A stretch of 64,000 bases of DNA from Bacteroidetes bacterium UBA1941 (GCA_002336805.1 DDEZ01000012.1:631594-695593); one strand, 5' to 3'; numbered from the stretch's first letter, positions 15,686 through 24,045 are shown. A program made the numbers and translations. Notes: generated by a model from the sequence alone, not told the origin.

Positions 15686-15850
15686 TTAGTCTAATGGGAT
15701 ATTGGCTTGCTCGTCTATAAACTGCTTATTGGTGCGAAACGTAAACCACAGCAGGGCGATGAAGAAGACGAAGAAGATCACGAGTGAGATCTTGGGGTAG
15801 ACACCTACACCCGCTATCGTCTCTGCATATCTTTTGAAAAAGCTGAACAT
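15686..15850 (-). CDS. ccoQ: CcoQ/FixQ small subunit of cbb3 oxidase
   Basis: A 54-residue protein lies between ccoNO and ccoP. It starts MFSFFKRYAETIAGVGVYP, followed by a single membrane helix (LVIFFVFFIALLWFTF) and a short charged tail ending in IDEQANIPLD. Position, size and topology match CcoQ, which stabilises the CcoP-CcoNO complex. It starts 21 bp after ccoNO. Confidence 0.88.
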   Translation of the reverse strand: MFSFFKRYAETIAGVGVYPKISLVIFFVFFIALLWFTFRTNKQFIDEQANIPLD

Positions 15851-15871
15851 GATTCTAAGATTTGGTGTTTA

Positions 15872-18004
15872 TCAATTTTGTGCCGCAGCAGTTTGTGGAT
15901 TAGTCTTGATATCGCGGCCCAGGCGCTGCAGGTAGGCTATCACCGCTATGATCTCCTTATTCTTAGACACCTTGATACCGTCCTTGGCCAGGCTGGCTTG
16001 TATCACAGTCTCCTGCTTCACCAGGTCCGTGCCTGCTATCGCCTCATAGCCCTTAGGATATGGTACGCCTAGCATTTGCATTGCCTTGATCTTGGCAGCA
16101 GTGGTATTGGTATCCAGATCGTGATCTATGATGTGCGGATAGGCAGGCATGATAGATCCCGGACTCATGATGGTAGGGTCCATCATGTGGTTGTAGTGCC
16201 AGCTATCAGGATACTTGGCACCTTCGCGCTGCAGGTCCGGACCGGTCCTCTTGGAGCCAAACTGGAATGGGTGGTCATAAACAAACTCACCAGCCTTGCT
16301 GTACTCGCCATAGCGCTCGGTCTCACTGCGGAATGGGCGGATCATCTGAGAGTGGCAGTTGTAGCAGCCCTCGCGGATATAGATATCACGGCCATGGAGC
16401 TCCAGCGGAGTATATGGCTTCACACTGGCTATAGATGGTACATTTGACTCTATGAGGAAGGTCGGTACGAACTCTATGATACCACCTATCGCTACCATGA
16501 TGAAGCTGAAGATCAGCATCTGTACCGGCCTCCTCTCTATCACCCTGTGCCAGCCTTCTGTGCCGTGAGGGGTGTAGTTCTTCTCCAGAGCCGGAGCAGA
16601 GGCTTCTTCTTCTGCTACAAACTTGCCCTGAGCAGCAGTCTTGATGAGATTGTAGATACCTACGGTAGTACCTGTCAGGTAGAGCAGGCCACCCAGTGCG
16701 CGTGCGATATAGAATGGACGCAGGTAGCTGACAGTCTCCAGGAAGTTAGGGTACTTCAGGATACCTTCTGCGGTAAACTGCTTCCACATCAGGCTCTGAT
16801 AGATACCACCCCAGTACATAGGTATAGCATAGAAGAGGATACCCAGTGTACCGAGCCAGAAGTGTGCATTGGCCAGGCGTACGCTGAAGAGTTTTGTATT
16901 GTACAGGCGAGGCAGCAGCCAGTAGAGAATACCAAAGGTCAGGAATCCATTCCAGCCTAGCGCGCCTACGTGTACGTGAGCGATGGTCCAGTCTGTGTAG
17001 TGAGAGATCGCGTTTACACTCTTGATAGAGAGCAGTGGTCCCTCAAATGTAGCCATGCCATATGCGGTCACAGCTACGACCATAAATTTCAGAACCGGAT
17101 CTTCACGTACCTTGTCCCATGCACCACGTAGTGTCAGGAGGCCATTGATCATACCACCCCATGATGGTGCGATGAGCATCACTGAGAAGACGGTACCCAG
17201 AGACTGCGCCCAGTCTGGCAGCGCTGTATAGAGCAGGTGGTGAGGACCAGCCCAGATATACAGGAATATCAACGCCCAGAAGTGGATGATAGAAAGGCGA
17301 TAAGAATATACCGGGCGGTTAGCTGCCTTTGGCAGGAAGTAGTACATCAGGCCCAGGTATGGAGTAGTGAGGAAGAATGCCACCGCATTGTGCCCATACC
17401 ACCACTGTACGAGTGCATCCTGTACGCCTGCATAGAGAGAGTAGCTCTTGAATGCCGATATAGGCAGTTCCATAGAGTTTACGATATGCAGCATGGCTAC
17501 AGTGATCCACGTAGCTATATAAAACCAGATCGCTACGTACAAATGGCGCTCCCTGCGGGTCAGGATAGTGGCAAACATATTGATACCAAACACTACCCAG
17601 ATGAGTGTGATGGCGATATCTATAGGCCACTCCAGCTCTGCGTACTCCTTGCCCGCGCTGAGACCCAGCGGGAGCGTGATAGCAGCAGCTACGATGATGA
17701 GCTGCCAGCCCCAGAAGTGAATAGCCGAAAGCGCATCACTCCACATACGCGCCTTGAGCAGGCGCTGCAGAGAGTAGTACACTCCCATAAAAATACCATT
17801 GCCCACAAAGGCAAAGATCACCGCATTGGTATGCAGTGGGCGGAGCCGGCCAAAGGTGGTCCACTCTACGAAATTGAGCTGAGGAAATACGAGCTGCAAG
17901 GCAATGATGAGCCCTACCAGCATCCCTACGAAGCCCCACAGGAATGACGCAAAAGCGAAGTTGCGTACCCACCTGTTGTCATACTTGAAAGTTTCTACCG
18001 TCAT
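15872..18004 (-). CDS. ccoNO: Fused cbb3 cytochrome c oxidase subunits I and II (CcoNO)
   Basis: The 710-residue protein joins the 12-helix heme-copper subunit CcoN (about 1-480) to the cytochrome subunit CcoO (about 500-710). CcoN motifs include RPLHTNAVIFAFVGN, WWYGHNAVAFFLT (copper/heme His and cross-linked Tyr region), WAGPHHLLYTALPDW and TIAHVHVGALGWNG. CcoO has one heme c motif (CYNCH) and FGSKRTGPDL, SIMPAYPHI. It reduces O2 to water at high affinity. Fusion of N and O is normal in Bacteroidota. Its start overlaps the ccoS stop by 4 bp. Confidence 0.97.
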   Translation of the reverse strand: MTVETFKYDNRWVRNFAFASFLWGFVGMLVGLIIALQLVFPQLNFVEWTTFGRLRPLHTNAVIFAFVGNGIFMGVYYSLQRLLKARMWSDALSAIHFWGWQLIIVAAAITLPLGLSAGKEYAELEWPIDIAITLIWVVFGINMFATILTRRERHLYVAIWFYIATWITVAMLHIVNSMELPISAFKSYSLYAGVQDALVQWWYGHNAVAFFLTTPYLGLMYYFLPKAANRPVYSYRLSIIHFWALIFLYIWAGPHHLLYTALPDWAQSLGTVFSVMLIAPSWGGMINGLLTLRGAWDKVREDPVLKFMVVAVTAYGMATFEGPLLSIKSVNAISHYTDWTIAHVHVGALGWNGFLTFGILYWLLPRLYNTKLFSVRLANAHFWLGTLGILFYAIPMYWGGIYQSLMWKQFTAEGILKYPNFLETVSYLRPFYIARALGGLLYLTGTTVGIYNLIKTAAQGKFVAEEEASAPALEKNYTPHGTEGWHRVIERRPVQMLIFSFIMVAIGGIIEFVPTFLIESNVPSIASVKPYTPLELHGRDIYIREGCYNCHSQMIRPFRSETERYGEYSKAGEFVYDHPFQFGSKRTGPDLQREGAKYPDSWHYNHMMDPTIMSPGSIMPAYPHIIDHDLDTNTTAAKIKAMQMLGVPYPKGYEAIAGTDLVKQETVIQASLAKDGIKVSKNKEIIAVIAYLQRLGRDIKTNPQTAAAQN

Positions 18005-18180
18005 TGTTCTGGATTTGTTTTATTGGATGAATCTGATCTGGTCGTGTCGTCAAAAAGGATACGCACTGAGGGTGTATAGTCATCGTCATACTGGCCCGCC
18101 TTGACACTCCACACAAATGCGAGGAGAAAGAGCAGTGCCATCAGGAGGCAGGCTGATATCAATACAAACAATACGCTCAT
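18001..18180 (-). CDS. ccoS: CcoS cbb3 oxidase maturation protein
   Basis: A 59-residue protein has one N-terminal membrane helix (LFVLISACLLMALLFLLAFV) followed by WSVKAGQYDDDYTPSVRILFDD; the QYDD and RILFD signatures are diagnostic for CcoS. It is needed for insertion of heme b and copper into the oxidase. It is the first gene of the long cco operon and overlaps ccoNO by 4 bp (ATGA). Confidence 0.93.
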   Translation of the reverse strand: MSVLFVLISACLLMALLFLLAFVWSVKAGQYDDDYTPSVRILFDDTTRSDSSNKTNPEQ

Positions 18181-18200
18181 TTCTTGGTGATTAGCGGTAG

Positions 18201-18266
18201 CAAATGTAGAGGGTGCGCAAAGGGAGACTTATGACCCCTGACAATGCTAAACCTGACGTTTGTCAT
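18201..18266 (-). promoter_or_regulatory. Tandem CRP/FNR-type sites and -7 box of the ccoS-NO-Q-P-G-H operon
   Basis: Read in the gene direction, the distal site is ATGAC-aaac-GTCAG (18266-18253). The weaker proximal site is TTGTC-aggg-GTCAT (18244-18231), with its dyad 22 bp closer to the gene. The perfect -7 box TACATTTG (18208-18201) starts 52 bp past the distal dyad, so the distal site would centre near -62 and the proximal near -40. The start codon follows 20 nt after the box. Confidence 0.75.
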
Positions 18267-18283
18267 GATTTTGTCACAGCAGC

Positions 18284-20704
18284 TCATATCAAATGCCTCC
18301 TGCGGGCGGCTACCCATGACAAAAAGGTGGAAAAACTGATGATCGTGATGCTACTGATCGGCATCAGTATAGCAGCTACCAGCGGGCTCATAGTGCCCTG
18401 CACGGCCAGGTAGATACCTACCATATTATATAGCAGGGATATGCCGTAGCTGATCTTGATGATGTGCATGGCATCCCCGGCATACCTGACCAGATGGTCT
18501 ATACCTTTAAACCGCCTGGCATCTATGATAGCATCACAGGCCGGGGAGAAATTATTAGTATCATCAGATACTACGAGGCCTACATCGCTCTGGCGCAGGG
18601 CACCTGCATCATTCAGCCCATCTCCCACCATCATTACTTTGCCGGTATGCTTCTCTTGCAGTTGCTTTATGAAGCGCAGCTTGTCTGCCGGTTGCTGGTC
18701 AAACATCAGGTGGTCTGCAGGAATGATCTGCCGGAGGTTTTCTTTTTCACGGTCATTGTCTCCAGAGAGTACGTAGAGGTCAAACTGTGACCTCAGCGTA
18801 CGGATCAGGTCATTGAGGCCGGTGCGGTATTCGTTGCGGATATCGTAGTGGCCCTTGTAGGTGCCATCTATAGATATATGTACCGTAGATGCCTGAGGAT
18901 TGTCGGCTATGGTCGCGGTACTGCCGGTATATTTTGCTGAACCTACCCTGACCTGATGCCCATCTATACGTCCCTCAATGCCCTGTCCATGTATCTCCTG
19001 AAAGTCTGTCACAGTACTCAGCGTCGTGCCTGAGAGTGCCTGATAAACCTTACGGCTCAAAGGATGAGATGAATGGTAGGTGAGCGATGCTATATATGCT
19101 TCCTCATAGGGTGTCAGCTGCGTACCGGCATAGCTGAGGTGCTGGCCGCTCTTGTCAGTGAGTGTACCTGTTTTATCAAAGATGATAGAGCGGATGGTAG
19201 TGATCTTTTCTATCACAGCCGTATTCTTCAGGTAGACACCATACTTCGCCAGTATGCGGATCGCATTGCCCAGGGTGAACGGTGCAGAGAGCGCCAGCGC
19301 ACATGGACAGGTGATGATGAGCACAGCCGTGAATGCATTCATAGCCCGGTGCATATCTGTGCGGCCCCAGTAGATGCCGGCCGCTATGGCTATGAGCAGC
19401 ACAGCTGGTGTGAAGTAGGTACTGACCTTATTAGCCAGTGCGAGTGTTGTTTGCTTTTCCTCTGACTTGAATGCGTCATCATTCCACAGCTGTGTCAGGT
19501 AGGAGTGCGAGACATCCTTTACCACGGTCATAGAGATCGTACTGCCGGTCTGCTTGCCACCGGCATAGATCATATCACCGGATTTCTTGGGTACCGGCAC
19601 GGACTCACCGGTCACAAAGCTGTAGTCTATCATGGCCTCACCGGCCAGGAGGATAGAGTCGGCAGGGATCAGCTCCTCATTGCGCACCACTATCTCATCT
19701 CCTATGCTCAGACCAGAGAGGGGAATGGTAGACTCCACACCATCTCGCGATACACTGACAGATACCGGGAAGTAGGATTTATAATCACGGTCGAAGGCCA
19801 GCGTGGCATAGGTCTTATTCTGAAATAGCCTGCCTATGAGCATCAGCAGCGTGAGGCTGGCCAGGGTATCCATATAGCCTGCTCCCTGCAGCATAAAGAT
19901 GTCATAGCTGCTACGCAGAAACATGACGATCATGCCCAGCACGATAGGGATGTCCATATTCACCGTGCGCTGGCGTAGCGCGGCATAGGCAGAGCGAAAG
20001 AACTCGCTGGCGCTATAGAATATCACGGGCAGGGATAGCAGGAAATTGAGATAGCCAAAGAAGTGGCGCAGCGGCGTCTCACTCAGTGCGTCTATACCCA
20101 GGTACTCCGGGAAACTGAGCAGCATGATATTGCCAAAGGCAAAAAATGCGACACCGATCTTGAGGTAATAAGACCGATTAGATGAAGAAGTGGCCTTAGA
20201 CTCCAGATCATTGAAGGTGAGCTGCGGCTCATAGCCCAGGCTGGCTATCAGCTCTACAGACTGGCGTAGCGATATATCATTCTTGCGAAAGGTGAGTCGT
20301 ACCGTCTTGTGCACGAAGTCTACCTGAGACCTCACTATGGCCGGCTGGATCTTATAGATATTCTCCAGCAGGTAGATACAGGAGCTGCAGTGGATAGTAG
20401 GGATCTTAAAGCTGGCGATGGAGATCTCATCGTCGGTGTACTGGATTAGGCGGGCAGCCGCCTGTGTGTCGTCCAGCCAGTCATATTTCACCCGGCTGCG
20501 GCCTGCCTTTTGTGCAGTACCGGGGCGCGCGTTGAGGTCATAGTAGCAGCTCAGGTCATTGCCAGATAGCAGCTCATACACTGTCTTGCACCCCGCACAG
20601 CAGAATGGCTTATCATCATAGATGAGGCTATCTGCCACACATGGTTCACCACAGTGATAGCAGACAGCCTGACTACCAGCCAGGCTGTAGGTAGCGGTAG
20701 CCAT
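18284..20704 (-). CDS. ccoI: Copper P1B-type ATPase CcoI for cbb3 oxidase assembly
   Basis: The 806-residue protein starts with a Cys-rich metal-binding zone (C15, C18, C22, C35, C36, C39). An HMA domain with C106-SS-C109 follows. The P-type ATPase core has the actuator TGES (365-368), the copper-path motif CPC (466-468), phospho-acceptor D510 in DKTGTLT, and GDGLNDAGAL near the C terminus. The N-terminal Cys-rich region and the locus mark it as CcoI/FixI rather than a general copper exporter. It exports copper towards the oxidase assembly site. It starts 1 bp after the DUF2892 gene and shares its promoter. Confidence 0.95.
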   Translation of the reverse strand: MATATYSLAGSQAVCYHCGEPCVADSLIYDDKPFCCAGCKTVYELLSGNDLSCYYDLNARPGTAQKAGRSRVKYDWLDDTQAAARLIQYTDDEISIASFKIPTIHCSSCIYLLENIYKIQPAIVRSQVDFVHKTVRLTFRKNDISLRQSVELIASLGYEPQLTFNDLESKATSSSNRSYYLKIGVAFFAFGNIMLLSFPEYLGIDALSETPLRHFFGYLNFLLSLPVIFYSASEFFRSAYAALRQRTVNMDIPIVLGMIVMFLRSSYDIFMLQGAGYMDTLASLTLLMLIGRLFQNKTYATLAFDRDYKSYFPVSVSVSRDGVESTIPLSGLSIGDEIVVRNEELIPADSILLAGEAMIDYSFVTGESVPVPKKSGDMIYAGGKQTGSTISMTVVKDVSHSYLTQLWNDDAFKSEEKQTTLALANKVSTYFTPAVLLIAIAAGIYWGRTDMHRAMNAFTAVLIITCPCALALSAPFTLGNAIRILAKYGVYLKNTAVIEKITTIRSIIFDKTGTLTDKSGQHLSYAGTQLTPYEEAYIASLTYHSSHPLSRKVYQALSGTTLSTVTDFQEIHGQGIEGRIDGHQVRVGSAKYTGSTATIADNPQASTVHISIDGTYKGHYDIRNEYRTGLNDLIRTLRSQFDLYVLSGDNDREKENLRQIIPADHLMFDQQPADKLRFIKQLQEKHTGKVMMVGDGLNDAGALRQSDVGLVVSDDTNNFSPACDAIIDARRFKGIDHLVRYAGDAMHIIKISYGISLLYNMVGIYLAVQGTMSPLVAAILMPISSITIISFSTFLSWVAARRRHLI

Positions 20705-20705
20705 T

Positions 20706-20909
20706 TTATTTTTGCTCTATCTCGCTTTGATCGCAGGTATTGAATCCGGCTATATCATACAGCGGACAGTAGAAAAGGGCTGCAGTGACGAATGGGATGA
20801 TAGAGAAGAGGGCGATCCACCATGGGCCAGCCAATACGCCATAGGCGATAAAGATGAATCCCAGGATCATACGGAATACGCCGTCAAATGCACCGATGTT
20901 CTTTTTCAT
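20706..20909 (-). CDS. DUF2892 small membrane protein
   Basis: The 67-residue protein starts MKKNIGAFDGVFRMILG, has two membrane segments and then CPLYDIAGFNTCDQ. This is the DUF2892 (YgaP-like membrane hairpin) pattern: KNIGxxDxxxRxxxG, then FCPLYxxxGxNTC. Function is unknown. The two Cys may bind metal or take part in thiol chemistry. It is the leader gene of the ccoI operon, 1 bp upstream of ccoI. The ATG at 20909 is chosen over an upstream in-frame start because the family begins there and it lies 20 nt after the -7 box. Confidence 0.88.
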   Translation of the reverse strand: MKKNIGAFDGVFRMILGFIFIAYGVLAGPWWIALFSIIPFVTAALFYCPLYDIAGFNTCDQSEIEQK

Positions 20910-20929
20910 GACTTTTAGTTTTAGTGACA

Positions 20930-20995
20930 CAAAGGTCACCCGCCGGGGGCACTAAAAAGGTGAGCGGGGTTAGAGCACCGCATGACTTTTGTCAG
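20930..20995 (-). promoter_or_regulatory. Tandem CRP/FNR-type sites and -7 box of the DUF2892-ccoI operon
   Basis: Read in the gene direction, the distal site is CTGAC-aaaa-GTCAT (20995-20982). The weak proximal site is CTAAC-cccg-CTCAC (20973-20960), at the usual 22-bp spacing. The -7 box GACCTTTG (20937-20930) has one mismatch and starts 52 bp past the distal dyad. An extra palindrome GTGAC-N6-GTCAC (20924-20939) covers the -7 box and could be a second operator. Confidence 0.65.
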
Positions 20996-21039
20996 TGCCT
21001 CGTTTCCTATCATTGGGATTAAATCCTAATTTGCACCGC

Positions 21040-21729
21040 ATGCATGAGGAAGAACACTTCGAAGGATCTGACCTGGTCAGGGATATAGTGATAGGTATGG
21101 CAGATGGCCTCACAGTACCTTTTGCACTGGCAGCGGGCCTGAGCGGTGCAGTAGACTCTACTCATATTATCGTCACTGCCGGCATAGCAGAGATAGCCGC
21201 AGGCAGTATAGCCATGGGCCTGGGTGGATACCTATCCGGCCGTACGGAGCTGGAGCATTATAAATCCGAAGAGGCCCGCGAGTACTACGAAGTGGAGCAG
21301 TTTCCTGAGAAGGAGCGCGCCGAGGTCAAAGAAATATTCGCGCACTATGGTATAGCTGAGGATGTGCAGGACCGGATAGTAGATGAGCTCTCTAAGGATA
21401 AAAAGAAGTACGTCGACTTTATGATGCGCTATGAGCTGGGCCTGGAGGAGCCGAGCGCTAACCGTGCCCGCAATAGTGCCCTGACCATAGGTGCCTCCTA
21501 TATAGCGGGAGGCCTCATCCCACTACTGCCCTATCTGATCATGGCAGATGTACACATGGCACTGATCGTATCTGTGATCGTGACCCTGCTGGCACTATTG
21601 ATATTCGGCTATGTCAAAAGCCGCGTCACAGGCCAGCCTCCTTTCAAGGGTGCATTTAACACCATGATCATCGGTGCCCTGGCCGCAGGAGCAGCCTTTG
21701 GCATCGCCTCTCTCTTTCAGAAAGGTTAA
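21040..21729 (+). CDS. VIT1/CCC1-family iron/manganese transporter
   Basis: The 229-residue protein has the family layout: a cytosolic start (HFEGSDLVRDIVIGMADGLTVPFALAAGLSGA), paired N-terminal helices with GSIAMGLGGYLSGRTELEHY, a charged cytosolic metal-binding loop (about 85-150), and C-terminal helices (GGLIPLLPYL, GALAAGAAFGIASLF). Members move Fe(II) or Mn(II) across membranes. The ATG at 21040 is preferred to a TTG at 20989. The gene is divergent from DUF2892-ccoI. The shared intergenic FNR-type site does not have the standard geometry towards this gene. Confidence 0.92.
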   Translation: MHEEEHFEGSDLVRDIVIGMADGLTVPFALAAGLSGAVDSTHIIVTAGIAEIAAGSIAMGLGGYLSGRTELEHYKSEEAREYYEVEQFPEKERAEVKEIFAHYGIAEDVQDRIVDELSKDKKKYVDFMMRYELGLEEPSANRARNSALTIGASYIAGGLIPLLPYLIMADVHMALIVSVIVTLLALLIFGYVKSRVTGQPPFKGAFNTMIIGALAAGAAFGIASLFQKG

Positions 21730-21735
21730 ACTTTT

Positions 21736-22890
21736 TTAATGATGAAACGGATTGGAAAAATCCGGATTGTGCAGGTACGCTGTATCGGTGAGCGTTTTGA
21801 GAAATGCTACCAGATCGGCTTTCTCCTGTACCGTGAGATCGGGTATGGTAGGATATACCAGGCGCTCCATCAGCGGGTCTACAGTAGGTGATTTGCGCAG
21901 GCTGTCATAGCTGGCGTAGTGATCTACTACCTGCTCCAGCGTAGTGAAGCGGCCATCATGCATATAGGGCGCAGACACCTCCACATTCCTCAGGGCCGGT
22001 ATTTTAAATTTGCCGTAGTCGCTCAGCTGGTTCGTCACCTTGCCATAGCCAAAGTCTGCAAACTGGTAAACAGTAGCCACCGTGTCCAAAGCATTATTGC
22101 GCATAGGCTGGTTTACATTGGCAAAAGTCAGGTAGGGGGCATCCATGTGGCAATGCACACAGTCACCTTTCTGCTGATCAAAGAAGATATTCTTTCCATT
22201 CAGCTCACTGGCAGTGAGTGTGACACCAGCCTCTCCCCTGTTCACTCTATCATATTTTGAGTCTTCGGCGCGCAGGGTACGTATGAACTGCGCGATCGCC
22301 TTTACGATCTTTGCCTCTGTGACCAGATGTGCAGAGTCTACAGGCCTGCCAAAGGCTTTACGGAAAAGGTATTTGTATGCCGGCGTAGTATCGAGATAGG
22401 CAAAGGCGCCCGTCAGGTCAGGACTCTGCTCATTAGTAAAGGCATCATCTACTGCCGTCTCTATAGTAGCCTGCCTGCCATCCCAGAAAAAGATGGTATT
22501 CACTCCCAGGTTGACGAGTGTGGAGGCGTTGCGCTTAGTAGGTCCATGCACATTAGTGCTCAGCCGCTGATCGTCACCAAAGGAGTATTCCTGCTTGTGG
22601 CAGGTACCGCATGACACCCGCTTATTGAGTGACAGTGTGGAGTCATAGAATAGCATCCGTCCTAGCTGTATACCTTCGTAGGTAGCCTGGTTGTCCTGCG
22701 GCTGGGAGACGGACCTGTAGGAGTAGATTCCACCCGATGTACGTGTAAATGTGTACGGCCTGCCTATATACAGGCTATCAGGGTCCTGATTGCCCCCCTG
22801 GCTTACAGGCGGGTCATGCTTGCACTGCGCCAGCAATATTATGAGCAGGCTGCTCAGTAGTAAAGTATAAATCCTGGATCTCCGGTGCAT
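21736..22890 (-). CDS. Di-heme cytochrome c peroxidase / MbnH-type lipoprotein
   Basis: The 384-residue protein begins with a lipoprotein signal (lipobox LLAQC, C23). It carries two heme c motifs, CGTCH and CVHCH, with LGRMLFYDSTLSLNKRVSC, RNASTLVNLG, FFWDGR and APYMHDGRFTTLEQVVDHY; these are signatures of the bacterial di-heme peroxidase/MauG family. It lies 1 bp after an MbnP-like gene. In characterised pairs the partner heme enzyme MbnH oxidises a Trp of MbnP, so this could be MbnH-like rather than a peroxide-removing enzyme. It is convergent with the VIT1/CCC1 gene. Confidence 0.9.
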   Translation of the reverse strand: MHRRSRIYTLLLSSLLIILLAQCKHDPPVSQGGNQDPDSLYIGRPYTFTRTSGGIYSYRSVSQPQDNQATYEGIQLGRMLFYDSTLSLNKRVSCGTCHKQEYSFGDDQRLSTNVHGPTKRNASTLVNLGVNTIFFWDGRQATIETAVDDAFTNEQSPDLTGAFAYLDTTPAYKYLFRKAFGRPVDSAHLVTEAKIVKAIAQFIRTLRAEDSKYDRVNRGEAGVTLTASELNGKNIFFDQQKGDCVHCHMDAPYLTFANVNQPMRNNALDTVATVYQFADFGYGKVTNQLSDYGKFKIPALRNVEVSAPYMHDGRFTTLEQVVDHYASYDSLRKSPTVDPLMERLVYPTIPDLTVQEKADLVAFLKTLTDTAYLHNPDFSNPFHH

Positions 22891-22891
22891 C

Positions 22892-23602
22892 TTACTGAAG
22901 GGTAAATATCTGGGTAAAATTGTCAGCTACCTTCACGGCTATACCTACAGAGTCTGTGCTGTGCGTACCGGGCTGGGTCAGCACATTTACTGCATTGGTC
23001 CCGCTGAATACCTTAGACACATCTGCATCCAGTACGAGGTTTGTAGCACTACCATTTGCTATAGTGAAAGCCTTATCTACTTCGGTCGTCCTGTACATCA
23101 CATCAGTGCCTATATGGTAAAAGAAGCTATTGCCCAGGCTAGTGGTGCTGCCCGAGTGTCCCTCCATCTGTATAAAAAGATGATTGAGCCCCATAGGCCA
23201 GTATAGCACGTCTGGCTTGTAGGCTGAGTTATCATCTACCAGTGCCGGACTGATGCTATTTTGCACGGAGTCCAGCCCTATTCCAAATTTGATCCCCTTG
23301 TAGCTGCCATCTACCGCCTTCAGGTCGATCTTGATAGCGCTGCCTGTATACCAGATGAGCGCCATAGAGTCTACTTCCACTTCACTGTTATCTGATTTGA
23401 CGAGCTTGATGTGAGAGAGGTACATGCCAAAGCTGGAGAACTTCATATATCCACCCGGAGAGGAGTAGGTCGTATTATTGAGTTGCAGGTTATCCGAGCC
23501 CCATTTGGGCTGCAGCGTGAGGCTCAGGGTAGCAGGATCTTTGTGGCAGGAGGCGAGACCCAGAGCCAGGCCTATAAACAGCAGGACATACACTTTTCTC
23601 AT
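22892..23602 (-). CDS. MbnP-like copper-associated lipoprotein
   Basis: This protein has about 236 residues and a lipoprotein signal (MRKVYVLLFIGLALGLASC). It follows the MbnP pattern of a beta-rich domain with FGMYLSHIKLV, IKFGIGLDSVQN and VLYWPMGLNHLFIQMEG, with Trp residues as possible oxidation targets. MbnP homologs bind copper and are coded beside di-heme MbnH partners, as here. Upstream in-frame starts exist at 23644 and 23620; the chosen one gives the best lipoprotein signal. A -7 element TAACTTTG (23685-23678) and a CRP/FNR-type site lie upstream. Confidence 0.82.
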   Translation of the reverse strand: MRKVYVLLFIGLALGLASCHKDPATLSLTLQPKWGSDNLQLNNTTYSSPGGYMKFSSFGMYLSHIKLVKSDNSEVEVDSMALIWYTGSAIKIDLKAVDGSYKGIKFGIGLDSVQNSISPALVDDNSAYKPDVLYWPMGLNHLFIQMEGHSGSTTSLGNSFFYHIGTDVMYRTTEVDKAFTIANGSATNLVLDADVSKVFSGTNAVNVLTQPGTHSTDSVGIAVKVADNFTQIFTLQ

Positions 23603-23677
23603 AAAACAGGAATGAGTCATGAAGTTACCAATAAATACGGCCACCTGTCGGTAGGCTTACGCATTTTTTGTTAATCG

Positions 23678-23723
23678 CAAAGTTAATTTAATGTGTATCT
23701 TACTATCTTATGATGGTTGTCAT
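23678..23723 (-). promoter_or_regulatory. CRP/FNR-type site and -7 box of the MbnP/peroxidase pair
   Basis: The site ATGAT-ggtt-GTCAT (23710-23723) lies upstream of a perfect minus-strand -7 element TAACTTTG (23685-23678). The box starts 32 bp past the dyad, so the site would centre near -42, the class II activator position. No convincing second site is seen 22 bp upstream, so this is a looser member of the group. Confidence 0.55.
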
Positions 23724-23736
23724 TTTCCGCAGGGTC

Positions 23737-24045
23737 ATGATCGTCTTTCTCACCATATGCCTGGGCGTACATGTGGTGGGCTTGATCAGGCCATTCAGCA
23801 GTGAGCCAGTCTGGTCTCATATAGCGCACCTGCTCAGCTATGCGCTGTGTATGTACTGCGTGGTGCGTCCGCCACAGGTGGCATGGCTGCTCTATACTAT
23901 AGGTGCCATCTATCCGTTTGTCTATCATGCACGCTGTGCCTGGAGCCAGTACATGGCGTACGGTCAGCTCGCGGCCATCTGTATACTGGTAGTAGTGCTC
24001 ATGCCAGCCGGCTGGTGGCTGGTCAGGACGGGTCAGAAGGCATGA
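23737..24045 (+). CDS. Small integral membrane protein of unknown function
   Basis: A protein of about 102 residues has three or four hydrophobic stretches (MIVFLTICLGVHVVGLI, WSHIAHLLSYALCMYCVV, VAWLLYTIGAIYPFVYHA, LAAICILVVVLMPAGWWLV) and His residues inside them. An in-frame ATG at 23710 lies within the CRP/FNR-type site; the ATG at 23737 with AGGG just upstream is preferred. It is divergent from the MbnP/peroxidase pair. No family is recognised. A redox or metal-linked membrane role is only suggested by context. Confidence 0.55.
   Translation: MIVFLTICLGVHVVGLIRPFSSEPVWSHIAHLLSYALCMYCVVRPPQVAWLLYTIGAIYPFVYHARCAWSQYMAYGQLAAICILVVVLMPAGWWLVRTGQKA

Noticed and set aside
17237..17947. 236-residue plus-strand open frame opposite ccoNO
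   Set aside because: It has no recognisable domain, lies wholly inside a strongly conserved gene and has no ribosome-binding context.
20982..21040. CRP/FNR-type control of the VIT1/CCC1 transporter by the site at 20982-20995
   Set aside because: Towards the plus strand the nearest -7-like sequence (TAATTTG) starts about 39 bp past the dyad and has a short spacer. The shared 30- or 52-bp geometry is met only towards DUF2892-ccoI.
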